11,515 nt of DNA from Kingella sp. (in: b-proteobacteria) (GTDB taxonomy: Bacteria > Pseudomonadota > Gammaproteobacteria > Burkholderiales > Neisseriaceae): assembly GCF_030527935.1 (NCBI RefSeq), contig NZ_JAUMZV010000058.1, positions 1 to 11,515 of the forward strand, given 5' to 3'. Position numbers and translations under genes: made by a program. Of the stretch, positions 1-6,380 are shown piece by piece. A model generated the notes under the pieces. The model was not told the DNA's origin. It saw only the letters and a list, made by a program, of their open reading frames with translations, and searched no databases. Each line of letters opens with the position of its first letter. Position 1 is the first letter of the stretch.

Positions 1-12
1 ATGGTTATGTGT

Positions 13-51
13 GATGATTAAAAAATAGGCAGCATACTTTTTAGGACATTA
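13..51 (+). repeat. Direct repeat, copy 1 (start of a decayed small gene)
   Basis: This stretch matches 341-380 over about 39 bases, with one base missing from the A-run and three or four substitutions. Three of the substitutions are synonymous in the frame that reads IGSILFRTL, so the repeat was probably once coding. Here the ATG at 14 meets a stop after four codons because of the missing base. The few bases before it end in GATGATTAA, which resembles the GATGAGTAA that ends the gene at 125-349. The window therefore probably opens at the tail of a related upstream copy. Confidence 0.5.
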
Positions 52-124
52 CCAAATAATTAACCAAGAATTAAGTTTTGCTGCAAGTTATGTAGGAGAT
101 CAACAAAAAGATATTGTTAGGAAA

Positions 125-349
125 TTGAAATTTATCGTATGGGGTACGTTGGCTGCTTCTGGGGTAGCTATTATTATTTCTCTTACTGCGGCTTTTCTGA
201 TTACACAAAATACCGTGAAACAATTAGAACGTGCAGAATGGGCTAATGATATTAATTCTGCTATAAGCAAAGGACGACTGGCTAGGTGTAATGGTAACGA
301 AGGTCTATGCGTCAAGGTAAAAGGTAAGCTGATTAGACTAGATGAGTAA
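125..349 (+). CDS. Small single-pass membrane protein, unknown function
   Basis: A 74-residue reading frame from a TTG start. Residues 5-27 form one hydrophobic membrane helix (core AASGVAIIISLTAAF). A short polar domain with two cysteines in the RCNGNEGLC segment follows, and the protein ends in a basic and acidic tail. The frame stays open upstream to 29 and encodes plausible sequence there (NQELSFAASYVGDQQKDIVRK). The TTG start is therefore uncertain: the gene may begin upstream, or may have lost its start through single-base deletions near 25 and 58. The base composition is AT-rich compared with the rest of the window. The last codons overlap the ATG of another short frame at 342. I do not recognise the family. 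Small membrane proteins in duplicated arrays are sometimes immunity proteins, but nothing here proves that. Confidence 0.5.
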   Translation: MKFIVWGTLAASGVAIIISLTAAFLITQNTVKQLERAEWANDINSAISKGRLARCNGNEGLCVKVKGKLIRLDE

Positions 350-380
350 AAATATAGGCAGTATACTTTTTAGAACACTA
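341..380 (+). repeat. Direct repeat, copy 2
   Basis: Second copy of the 13-51 sequence, 328 bases downstream. It keeps an intact reading frame through MSKNIGSILFRTL. The two copies occupy the same place relative to the end of a small gene, which points to a duplicated unit of small gene plus overlapping gene start. Confidence 0.55.
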
Positions 381-410
381 ATGAATAAATTAAATCGGTA
401 TTCAAATTAA
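342..410 (+). pseudogene. Short ORF, likely truncated start of a duplicated gene
   Basis: A 22-codon frame beginning MSKNIGSILFRTLMNKL and ending at TAA 408. Its ATG overlaps the last codons of the 125-349 gene, an arrangement typical of translational coupling. The first 13 residues match the decayed copy at 13-51, and the differences are mostly synonymous, so this was a real coding start. The frame stops before any membrane segment like the one in the 125-349 gene. It is probably the remnant of a further tandem copy; a genuine micropeptide is less likely. Confidence 0.35.
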
Positions 411-415
411 CTATT

Positions 416-467
416 AGGGAGCCTGAAAAGCGAAACCAAAAGCCCACCCCCCATTTTCAGGCTGCCT
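416..467. terminator. Inverted DUS pair, possible bidirectional terminator
   Basis: A one-mismatch DUS (AGGGAGCCTGAAA, 416-428) faces an exact DUS in reverse (455-467), giving a hairpin with a loop of about 26 bases. It follows the small genes on the plus strand and the receptor gene on the minus strand, so it could end transcription from both sides. Inverted DUS pairs are a known terminator design in Neisseriaceae. Confidence 0.55.
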
Positions 468-490
468 ATCCCATTCGCACACAACAAAAC

Positions 491-528
491 CGCCCAAATG
501 CAAAACCGTTCCATTCTGCATTTGGGCG
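491..528 (-). terminator. Rho-independent terminator of the siderophore receptor gene
   Basis: A perfect 12-bp inverted repeat, CGCCCAAATGCA (491-502) against TGCATTTGGGCG (517-528), with a 14-base loop. On the minus strand the stem is followed by the T-rich run GGTTTTGTTG. It lies 30 bases past the receptor stop codon. Confidence 0.85.
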
Positions 529-558
529 ATTATCTATGGCGCGCGCAACGCCATTCAA

Positions 559-2775
559 TCAAAACGACACTTTCAGGCTGCCGTAGAACGAGCGACCGGG
601 TTCGTTGTAGCTTTGTGCGCTGCTGTTATTGCTGCTGCGATACAGTTTTTTGTCAAACAAATTGTTCACGCCCAAGCGCAGGTTCACATATTTGTTGAAG
701 CGGTAGCCCGCGCTGATGCCCACTAAGGCATACGGTTTCACCGTTTCGCCCGATAAGCCTGTGTTGCGCTCGGCGTTGTTCAAAATCACGGTGCGCGGTT
801 TTTGCTTGCCGTAGTAGGTTAGGTTTAACGCCGCGTCCAGTTTTTCGTTGGGTTGCCAATTCAGGCTGCTGTTGATAGTGAACTTGGGCGTAACGGAAAG
901 CGGGTTGCCTGTGTCTTTATTGATGGATTTGTGCATATAGGTGAAATTGGTTGTCCATTTGAGCGTGCGGTGCAGCGGCAGGGTTAAGTTGCCTTCCACG
1001 CCTTCCACCAAGGCTTTGCGGGCGTTTGTCCATTGATACATATAGTTGCCAAGCTGGCTGCGCATAATGGCGCGGTCGCCTGCCACGATTTTGTTGCGGT
1101 AGTCGTTGTGGAAATACGCCATAGACGCTTGCACTTTGTCGTTGGCAAATTCAAAGCCAATTTCTTTGTTCCAACTGGTTTCGGGTTTCAGGCTGCTGTT
1201 GCCCATTAAATAGCAACGGATAGATGCGGGCGTGCCTGCGGCGCAGCCTTGCCCGCGTGTGTACAAGATATAGTTGGGGTTGCTTTGGTAGAGATTGGGC
1301 GATTTGTAGGCGCGGGCGATGCCGCCTTTGATGCTCCAGCCGCTGCCAAGTGCTTGCACAAAGTTGAGCGCGGGGCTCCAATTGCTGCCTGAAACACTGT
1401 TGTGGTCAAAGCGCAAGGCTGGGATAAGCTGGGTTGTGCCGTTGTTTAGGCGATAGTGGTCTTCCACATACAGCGCGAAATTGCTTTGGCTGGTTTTGCT
1501 GTTGCGCCCTGTGCCGATGCCTGCAAAGCGGTCGGTGCGCCCTTGGTCGGAGAAGCCTTGCACCATAGAGCCTTTGTCGTTTAGGCGGTCGTGGTTGTAT
1601 TCCGCGCCTAGGGTTACGACATGGTCGCCGCCCAGTTTAAACGGGATATTGGCTTCGCCAAACAGGCGGCGGGTGTTGAGCGTGCTATCGGTAAAGGTTT
1701 TGGGCGATTGGTATTGCCCTTCGAGGCCGCCCATTAAGCCTTCCACCAAGTGATGATTTTCGGTGCGGTCAATTTGCGCCACCACTTTGGTGTCGCCCCA
1801 GCTCCAATAGCCTTCGTGGGTGAGCGCGTTGCTGATGCGGGTTAAACGCACGGTTTCTGAGCCATACAGCGATTCGGTGAACGCATTGGGGTTGTTGTTT
1901 TGGTTGTCGCCCGCGTAGATATTGCCTTGGCGGCTGTATGAACTATCCAGCGTCAGCGTTTGTTCGGGCGTGATGCGCCATGCCACGCGCGCGGCGATGT
2001 CGCGGTTTTTCACGCCATCGCGCCCTGCGCCCAAGCTGGTGCTGGTTACGGTGCGCCCGCCGCGCCGCGTGGTGGTTACGGTGGCGGTGTTGATGTCGGC
2101 AGCATCGGCATCGGTTTTATTCAGGCTGCCATAGATGCGAATGCCCAGCTTGTCTTGAATAATCGGTCCGCTCACATTAAAGCCAATGCGGTTGGTTTTG
2201 CCTTCTTTGCTGTCTTGCGGCTGATTGGTGTAAAAATCCAACGCGCCATGCCATTCGGTGCTGACTTTCTTGGTAACGATATTAACCACGCCGCCCGCCG
2301 CGCCCGAGCCATACCGCGCTGCCGCTGGCCCGCGCAAAACGCTAATGGATTCAATGTCTTCAACAGGCACCCAGTTGCTGTCGCCGCGCGTGTTGCGCTC
2401 GCCGCGCCAGCTATAACGCTCGGCGTTGCGCGAAGTTACGGGGCGGCCGTCAATCAAAATCAGCGTGTTTTCAGGCCCCATGCCGCGAATGTCAATTTGG
2501 CGTTTGTTGCCACGCTCGCCCGATGCGGTGTTGCCCGTTAGGTTTACCCCCGGCATGGTGCGCACGATGTCGGAAATGTCGTTGACAGCGGGGCGGTGCT
2601 CCAAATCTTGCGCGGTGATTTTGGATACGCCCAGCGATTGTTGCAACTGGCGTTGCGCGGTTACATACACGGTTTGCAATTCGCCGCCGTCTTGCGGTGC
2701 GGCGGTGTCGTCTGCTTGGGCAAATGTGCTGGCAAGGGCAAGCGGCAGCATGGCTAGGGTAAAGCGAGTTTTCAT
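559..2775 (-). CDS. fepA: TonB-dependent catecholate siderophore receptor, FepA/PfeA type
   Basis: A 738-residue outer-membrane receptor, probably for ferric enterobactin-type catecholates, driven by TonB-ExbB-ExbD. The ATG at 2775 is chosen over a 60-residue upstream extension because it follows AAGGA at good spacing and opens a clear signal peptide with cleavage after AQA (residues 19-21). A TonB box follows (about 32-40, ELQTVYVTA). The plug spans about 50-170 and has family hallmarks: NDISDIVRTMPGVNLTG (65-81), RQIDIRGMGPENTLILIDGR (92-111), and VLRGPAAARYGSGAAGGVVN (146-165). The rest is a beta-barrel ending in a terminal Phe. Length and motifs match FepA, PfeA and BfrA; the exact ligand cannot be read from sequence. 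Fur control is usual for this family, but I could not find a convincing Fur box upstream. The last codons contain a one-mismatch DUS (571-583). No gene next to it looks like a siderophore transport partner. Confidence 0.93.
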   Translation of the reverse strand: MKTRFTLAMLPLALASTFAQADDTAAPQDGGELQTVYVTAQRQLQQSLGVSKITAQDLEHRPAVNDISDIVRTMPGVNLTGNTASGERGNKRQIDIRGMGPENTLILIDGRPVTSRNAERYSWRGERNTRGDSNWVPVEDIESISVLRGPAAARYGSGAAGGVVNIVTKKVSTEWHGALDFYTNQPQDSKEGKTNRIGFNVSGPIIQDKLGIRIYGSLNKTDADAADINTATVTTTRRGGRTVTSTSLGAGRDGVKNRDIAARVAWRITPEQTLTLDSSYSRQGNIYAGDNQNNNPNAFTESLYGSETVRLTRISNALTHEGYWSWGDTKVVAQIDRTENHHLVEGLMGGLEGQYQSPKTFTDSTLNTRRLFGEANIPFKLGGDHVVTLGAEYNHDRLNDKGSMVQGFSDQGRTDRFAGIGTGRNSKTSQSNFALYVEDHYRLNNGTTQLIPALRFDHNSVSGSNWSPALNFVQALGSGWSIKGGIARAYKSPNLYQSNPNYILYTRGQGCAAGTPASIRCYLMGNSSLKPETSWNKEIGFEFANDKVQASMAYFHNDYRNKIVAGDRAIMRSQLGNYMYQWTNARKALVEGVEGNLTLPLHRTLKWTTNFTYMHKSINKDTGNPLSVTPKFTINSSLNWQPNEKLDAALNLTYYGKQKPRTVILNNAERNTGLSGETVKPYALVGISAGYRFNKYVNLRLGVNNLFDKKLYRSSNNSSAQSYNEPGRSFYGSLKVSF

Positions 2776-3007
2776 TTGGGGATTCCTTTGTGTGTGTTTA
2801 CAAATACAGCGAGAATGTGAAAAGGTGTAAATGATAGCGGGTGGCGGGGAAATTTCCAAGCTAAATAGTAAGGATTTGCATTTGCGATGGTGGTTTGTGG
2901 GGTGGGTGCAACGGTACACGTTGGGGAGCGGGCGGGAAGGGTGGGACTGCGGCAAACGTTCCCCGCGTGGGTACGCCGCGATGCGCGGCGTGGTCTGGCA
3001 AAAGATA

Positions 3008-3046
3008 AGGCAGCCTGAAACTGGGAGATAGGGTTTCAGGCTACCT
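3008..3046 (-). terminator. Second inverted DUS hairpin downstream of the vWA gene
   Basis: An exact DUS (3008-3020) faces a variant reverse copy ending CTACCT (3034-3046). On the minus-strand RNA the mismatch becomes a G-U pair, so the hairpin favours minus-strand termination. A T-rich tract follows (CTTATCTTTTG on the minus strand). It backs up the hairpin at 3092-3132. Confidence 0.55.
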
Positions 3047-3091
3047 TGGGGTTGCTGGATAATGAAGCTAGGGCTAACACGCGATGGTTAA

Positions 3092-3132
3092 AGGCAGCCT
3101 GAAAACGGGTTTTAACCATTTTCAGGCTACCT
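3092..3132 (-). terminator. Inverted DUS hairpin ending the Ter locus
   Basis: An exact DUS (3092-3104) pairs with a variant reverse DUS (3120-3132) 12 bases past the vWA stop codon. A competing short inverted repeat, TGGTTAAA (3085-3092) against TTTAACCA (3111-3118), overlaps one arm. The region can therefore fold in two mutually exclusive ways. Confidence 0.6.
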
Positions 3133-3143
3133 AATCTATCGGC

Positions 3144-3788
3144 TCACAACACCACATTGATTTCAGGCGGCGGTGGGGGCAATTCGCTTGCGCCTGCGGG
3201 GCTGCCCACGCTCACGCTGCTTTGGGCAACGGCGGCGGACACCCATTGGAAAAATTTGGCGAACGAAGCCGCGTCCATGGTGTCCAGCGAAACCACGTTG
3301 TCGGTGAGCTGTTTTAAATAGCTGGCATCGGCTTTGGGCCCCGCCGCGCAAGCGACGATGTTGCCAAAGCCGAGCTTTTTGATTTCGGGCAGCACTTCGC
3401 TGTATGCCAACAGGTCGGTGGGCTTGCCATCGGTGAGCACGATTAAAATCGGTCGCCAGTCGCCTTTTTGCTGGGCTGTGCCCATGATGCGGTCGCGTTT
3501 AACGGCGGCAACAATGTGCTCCAACACGCCGCCCAGAAAGGTTGCGCCGCTTTCGGGGCAAACGATTTCGGGCAGCACCACTTGCTCCAACGGCGTGAGC
3601 GGCAGCACGGTTTGGATTTGGCTGTCAAACGTGGTGATGCTCAAATGCACGCTTTCCAGCGCATAGGGGTTTTGGCGCAGCGACGACATCAGCGCGTGCA
3701 AGCCAGAGTTCACGGCTTCTATCGGCTCGCCGCGCATAGAGCCTGATGTGTCAATGCAAATGTAGGTAAGCAGTCGGCGGTTAGACAT
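3144..3788 (-). CDS. TerY-type von Willebrand factor A (vWA) protein
   Basis: A 214-residue single-domain vWA protein of the TerY group, predicted cytoplasmic because it has no signal peptide or membrane helix. The ATG at 3788 follows AAGGAAACACT and starts MSNRRLLTYICID; an upstream extension of 54 codons runs through the previous gene and is rejected. The metal-binding MIDAS site is complete: DTSGS (13-17), Thr83 in GATFLGG, and Asp120 in LTDGKPTD. The C-terminus is LPPPPPEINVVL (203-214), nearly the same as in the second vWA protein at 4809-5447. It lies 49 bases downstream of a divergent TerD-family gene and is probably co-transcribed with it. In Ter systems, vWA proteins are thought to act with TerD-domain proteins in a metal-dependent complex. 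It is the more divergent of the two vWA paralogues here. Confidence 0.88.
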   Translation of the reverse strand: MSNRRLLTYICIDTSGSMRGEPIEAVNSGLHALMSSLRQNPYALESVHLSITTFDSQIQTVLPLTPLEQVVLPEIVCPESGATFLGGVLEHIVAAVKRDRIMGTAQQKGDWRPILIVLTDGKPTDLLAYSEVLPEIKKLGFGNIVACAAGPKADASYLKQLTDNVVSLDTMDAASFAKFFQWVSAAVAQSSVSVGSPAGASELPPPPPEINVVL

Positions 3789-3837
3789 AGTGTTTCCTTG
3801 TTCATAATCAATAGCAAAGGGGCAGCCTGAAAATAGG

Positions 3838-4464
3838 TTAATACGGCATATAGCTTGCGCGCAGCAAGTCCACAAAGCGGTCGGTTTGGGCAAACTCGCC
3901 CACCGCGCGGAACACCCATTCGCCCTGCGCATCGCGTTCGGCGCGGGCAAAGGTCATGGCGCAATGGGGCGCGTTTTGGGCATCGCCGCCGATTTCGTAG
4001 CGGCAAATTTCGCGCCCGTTGGCATCCAAAGCGCGGATGTGGGCTTTGTTTACCCCCGCAAACGACTGCCCGCGCTCTTTGCCTTTAAAAATCACCACGG
4101 CAAACACAATCGCAGCGTATTCGCGCGGCAAATTATCCAAATCCACTTCAATGGTTTCATCGTCATCATCGCTGCCCGAGCCTGTTCGGCTGTCGCCACT
4201 CAAACGAATTTTGCCGCTGGGGTGCACCAGCGAGTTGTAAAACACCACATCGCCGCCCACCAGCGTGGGCTTGCCGTTGTCGCCCAGTTTGCCCAAATTG
4301 CGCACCTTGCCCGCGCTGTCTAACACAAAAGCCACCGCGTCCAAATCGTACTCGGGATGGCTATTGACCACACTCCAGCCCAAGCCGATTTTGAGCCGCG
4401 AAAGGTTGAAGCCCGTGTCTTTGCGCAGGTTTACGCCTTGTCCTTTTTTTAACGAGATTGCCAT
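3838..4464 (-). CDS. Divergent TerD-family protein
   Basis: A 208-residue TerD-domain protein starting MAISLKKGQGVNL, with AAAAGGA before the ATG. TerD domains are beta-sandwich folds that bind calcium through acidic loops. Family landmarks are present: GLGW (27-30), YDLDA (39-43), VFYN (74-77), and GDSRTGSGSDDDDETIEVDL (90-109). It differs from the three other TerD proteins in the window. The conserved Asp after GLGW is Ser31, a segment of about 15 residues (56-70) is inserted before VFYN, and the acidic loop has a run of four Asp. The C-terminal third also lacks the usual YRHNGEWKF box and has ERDAQGEWVFRAVGE instead. It could be a TerX-like or TerZ-like branch; I leave the symbol blank. 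It sits just upstream of a vWA gene. A one-mismatch DUS (3820-3832) lies just past its stop. Confidence 0.87.
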   Translation of the reverse strand: MAISLKKGQGVNLRKDTGFNLSRLKIGLGWSVVNSHPEYDLDAVAFVLDSAGKVRNLGKLGDNGKPTLVGGDVVFYNSLVHPSGKIRLSGDSRTGSGSDDDDETIEVDLDNLPREYAAIVFAVVIFKGKERGQSFAGVNKAHIRALDANGREICRYEIGGDAQNAPHCAMTFARAERDAQGEWVFRAVGEFAQTDRFVDLLRASYMPY

Positions 4465-4484
4465 GTTGTTGTCCTTTTAATGCG

Positions 4485-4501
4485 TTTCAGGCTGCCTGAA
4501 A
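4485..4501. repeat. Palindromic overlapping DUS
   Basis: The 17-bp sequence TTTCAGGCTGCCTGAAA is a perfect palindrome around a central T. It reads as the Kingella DUS on the minus strand and as AGGCTGCCTGAAA, the Simonsiella-type variant, on the plus strand. It lies 20 bases upstream of the ATG at 4464. The same element recurs at 10086-10102. Confidence 0.75.
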
Positions 4502-4602
4502 GGTGGCTGTGGATTTTGCCGTTGCATGGCGTTGCGCCGCCATACCCACGCTTTCGGTTGCTGAAAAATGAGCCGCCCGCTCTTCGTGGCGAGCATTTTA
4601 TG

Positions 4603-4660
4603 TTTTCAGGCTGCCTTTGTATGCATGGCATCATATTGGCCAACAAAGGCAGCCTGAAAA
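4603..4660. terminator. Long inverted DUS hairpin
   Basis: An 18-bp perfect stem, TTTTCAGGCTGCCTTTGT (4603-4620) against its complement (4643-4660), with a 22-base loop. A run of A follows on the plus side and T-rich sequence on the minus side. It is a strong bidirectional terminator candidate between the second vWA gene and the downstream TerD-family gene. Confidence 0.7.
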
Positions 4661-4733
4661 AACCTTAATTACAGCATCCCATTCAATTCACCCTACTTGC
4701 GCCCTATTGAGCGCGGTATAGCATCGTTTTGCG

Positions 4734-4788
4734 TTTTCAGGCTGCCTTTGGGGATACGATGGCGATGCGCCCCAAGGCAGCCTGAAAA
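4734..4788 (-). terminator. Inverted DUS hairpin after the terY-like gene
   Basis: Two exact DUS copies face each other, and the stem is extended by GGGG/CCCC to about 19 bp with one bulged T. It lies 21 bases past the stop codon of the vWA gene, so it probably ends that transcript. Confidence 0.7.
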
Positions 4789-4808
4789 CCATAAAAGCCT
4801 TGTTACAC

Positions 4809-5447
4809 TCAAAGCACCACATTCAATTCAGGCGGGGGTGGGGGAAGCTCATCCAAGCCGCTCACTTCCTTGCCGCCATTTTCAATTTTTTGGCTGGACA
4901 CCGAAATAGAAGCCGACACCCATTTAAAGTAGGCTTTGATGGAATTGGCATCCGCTGTATCCAGCGATACCACGATTTCGGTGATTTGTTTCAGCGTGTT
5001 GCTGTCGGCAGACGCGCCCGCCGCGCAGGCAACAAACGTGCCAATTTTCACCGATTTCAACGCTTCAATGCCCTTGCTGATGCTGTCGGTGGGCGCGCCA
5101 TCGGAAAGCAGGAACACCACGGGCTTCCAGTCGCCTTTCACTTCCGCGCTGCCTTGCACCACTTCGCGCTTGATGCAATCGGCAAGCAGGGTTAGGGCTT
5201 CGCCCATGGCGGTTGTGCCGCTGGCTTGGATGTCGGGCACTTGGAAATTCATCAATTCGGTTAAGGGCGTGATTTGTTGCGCGCTGCTGTTAAAGGTAAT
5301 CACGGATAAATAGGCGGTTTCCAGCGCGTAGGGGTCTTGGCGCAGGGCGGAAATCAATACTTGCAGCCCATTGCGCACGGCTTCTATGGCTTCGCCGTGC
5401 ATGGAGCCTGATGTATCAACGAGTAGGTAAACGGGTAATCGGCGCAT
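4809..5447 (-). CDS. terY: TerY, von Willebrand factor A protein of the Ter system
   Basis: A 212-residue vWA protein. The start MRRLPVYLLVDTSGSM is typical of TerY, and the ATG at 5447 follows AGGAG; a 56-codon upstream extension is rejected as non-coding. The MIDAS site is complete: DTSGS (11-15), Thr79 in SGTTAMG, and Asp116 in LSDGAPTD. The protein ends LPPPPPELNVVL (201-212), shared with the other vWA protein in the window. It is soluble, with no signal peptide. It lies downstream of terZ across a 243-base gap that contains two DUS copies and a palindromic repeat, so it may have its own promoter. Its family role is as a metal-dependent scaffold or sensor with TerD-domain partners. Length matches the family. 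Confidence 0.9.
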   Translation of the reverse strand: MRRLPVYLLVDTSGSMHGEAIEAVRNGLQVLISALRQDPYALETAYLSVITFNSSAQQITPLTELMNFQVPDIQASGTTAMGEALTLLADCIKREVVQGSAEVKGDWKPVVFLLSDGAPTDSISKGIEALKSVKIGTFVACAAGASADSNTLKQITEIVVSLDTADANSIKAYFKWVSASISVSSQKIENGGKEVSGLDELPPPPPELNVVL

Positions 5448-5490
5448 GGCTGCTCCTGTGTGATGAAGTGAATAGTGGAATAGGGGGCAT

Positions 5491-5503
5491 AGGCAGCCTG
5501 AAA
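5491..5503 (+). repeat. DNA uptake sequence
   Basis: Exact AGGCAGCCTGAAA upstream of terY. With the reverse copy at 5670-5682 it brackets the palindromic repeat at 5549-5620. Confidence 0.85.
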
Positions 5504-5548
5504 AGCCAAAACAGCATTTTATAGTAAGCCAAAATAAAAACGGCATGA

Positions 5549-5620
5549 GTAGGGTGTGTGGCTTTGCCACGCACCATTTGGCTTGGCTAAACGGTGCGTG
5601 AACAAGTTCACACACTCTAC
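5549..5620. repeat. 72-bp imperfect palindromic repeat
   Basis: Outer arms GTAGGGTGTGTG (5549-5560) and CACACACTCTAC (5609-5620) pair with one G-T mismatch. Inner arms CCACGCACC and GGTGCGTG also pair, leaving an AT-richer centre. The sequence resembles small dispersed palindromic repeats in Neisseriaceae and Moraxellaceae genomes, but I cannot assign a named family. It lies in the terZ-terY gap, and an AT-rich stretch with TATAAA on the minus strand (5518-5523) lies between it and terY. Confidence 0.6.
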
Positions 5621-5669
5621 GTACCGATTGAATGAGATATTTCTTGATTTATTTCACTATAAAGATGGT

Positions 5670-5682
5670 TTTCAGGCTGCCT
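5670..5682 (-). repeat. DNA uptake sequence after terZ
   Basis: Exact DUS on the minus strand, 8 bases past the terZ stop codon. No inverted partner is close enough for a tight hairpin. Confidence 0.85.
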
Positions 5683-5690
5683 GATTGGCT

Positions 5691-6278
5691 TTACAAATGC
5701 GGCAAAATTTTGGGAATGATTTTATCGGGCGTTGCGCCTTGGCTGTTTTCGCCGATGGCGTGCATTTTCCATTCGCCGTTGTGGCGATACACTTTTGCCA
5801 TGATTTGCGCGGTGTGGTTGCCTTGCGCCGATAGGTCGTAACGCGCGATTTCTTGCCCGTTGTCGCCGTTAATCAGGCGGCAAAAGGCGTTTTCCACTTT
5901 GCTGAAATCTTGCCCTGTGTAGTTGCTCACGGTAAACACCAGCGATTTGATGTGCGCGGGCACGCGGTTGAGCGCAACGGCGATTTGTTCGTCGTCGCCA
6001 TCGCCATCGCCTGTGCGGTTGTCGCCGCTGTGTTGGATGGAGCCATCTTCGCTGTGCAGATGGTTGAAGAACACCAAATCCACCAGTTGATTTTGTTCGT
6101 TAAACATAAAGCACGATGCGTCTAAATCAATCTCGCCGCTGCCGCCTCCAAATAGGCTGGACAAAAAGCCGCCTTTTTTCGCGGCATCCCAGCCCAAGCC
6201 CATAACAACCGAGTTGAGCTTCGCGCCTGCTTCTTTTTCCAAAGAGATTTTTTGTCCTTTTTGCAAATTCACTGCCAT
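5691..6278 (-). CDS. terZ: TerZ-like TerD-domain protein
   Basis: A 195-residue TerD-domain protein. The ATG at 6278 follows AAAGGAAACC. Diagnostic TerZ features are GLGWD (27-31) followed by a Lys-Lys and glycine-rich insert (KKGGFLSSLFGGGSGE, 34-49) and then IDLDASC (50-56). The calcium-loop motif is GDNRTGDGDGDDE (85-97), and YRHNGEWKMHAIGE closes the domain (164-177). The tail is short and proline-containing. It is predicted cytoplasmic or peripheral to the inner membrane, as for other TerD proteins. It follows the AIM24-family gene across about 100 bases with two same-direction DUS copies, and is followed by terY. TerZ in enterobacterial ter operons is linked to tellurite, phage and colicin resistance. 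The symbol rests on the glycine-rich insert and is fairly safe. Confidence 0.85.
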   Translation of the reverse strand: MAVNLQKGQKISLEKEAGAKLNSVVMGLGWDAAKKGGFLSSLFGGGSGEIDLDASCFMFNEQNQLVDLVFFNHLHSEDGSIQHSGDNRTGDGDGDDEQIAVALNRVPAHIKSLVFTVSNYTGQDFSKVENAFCRLINGDNGQEIARYDLSAQGNHTAQIMAKVYRHNGEWKMHAIGENSQGATPDKIIPKILPHL

Positions 6279-6325
6279 GATGGTTTCCTTTGTTTAGGGG
6301 GTGAAAAAATGTAGTTGAGTTGGGG

Positions 6326-6358
6326 TTTCAGGCTGCCCTAATTGTTTTCAGGCTGCCT
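6326..6358 (-). repeat. Two DUS copies in the same direction
   Basis: TTTCAGGCTGCCC (6326-6338, one mismatch) and TTTCAGGCTGCCT (6346-6358, exact) lie 20 bases apart in the same orientation. They cannot form the usual DUS hairpin, so the AIM24-family gene and terZ may be co-transcribed. Confidence 0.8.
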
Positions 6359-6380
6359 ACTAGATAGGGCGAAACAGCCA

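Larger units (their letters stand above)
2776..3143. other. Intergenic region upstream of the siderophore receptor
   Basis: About 370 bases without a credible gene. The part next to the receptor (2776-2930) must carry its promoter and Shine-Dalgarno site. I see no strong -35/-10 pair or Fur palindrome there. At 2973-2991 a GC-rich 8-bp hairpin (ACGCCGCG, loop ATG, CGCGGCGT) follows the sequence GCGTGGGTA. Two DUS hairpins nearer the vWA gene are listed separately. Confidence 0.6.
4465..4808. other. Intergenic region rich in DUS hairpins
   Basis: About 340 bases with no gene on either strand. In order it holds a 17-bp palindromic double DUS (4485-4501), a short hairpin with arms ATGGCG and CGCCAT (4526-4531 and 4538-4543) next to TACCCACGC, and two long inverted DUS hairpins (4603-4660 and 4734-4788). 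Any promoter for the TerD-family gene at 3838-4464 must lie here. I see no convincing -35/-10 pair. Confidence 0.6.

Noticed and set aside
1960..2541. A 193-codon open frame on the plus strand opposite the siderophore receptor
   Set aside because: It lies wholly inside a receptor gene with clear family motifs on the other strand. Its composition is that of a shadow frame, and there is no start signal.
2776..2955. 60-residue N-terminal extension of the siderophore receptor
   Set aside because: The extension has no coding character. The internal ATG at 2775 has a good ribosome-binding site and is followed at once by a signal peptide.
2776..2960. Fur box upstream of the siderophore receptor
   Set aside because: It is expected from the family, but only weak partial matches (such as GCTATCATTTAC on the minus strand) are seen, so no site is annotated.
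3846..4006. Plus- and minus-strand short frames overlapping the vWA/TerD-family junction
   Set aside because: They overlap conserved TerD-family coding sequence, and no family features are seen in them.
4603..4788. Regularly spaced DUS copies as a CRISPR-like array
   Set aside because: The repeats are alternating inverted 13-mers of known DUS sequence with irregular spacing, and no cas gene is present.
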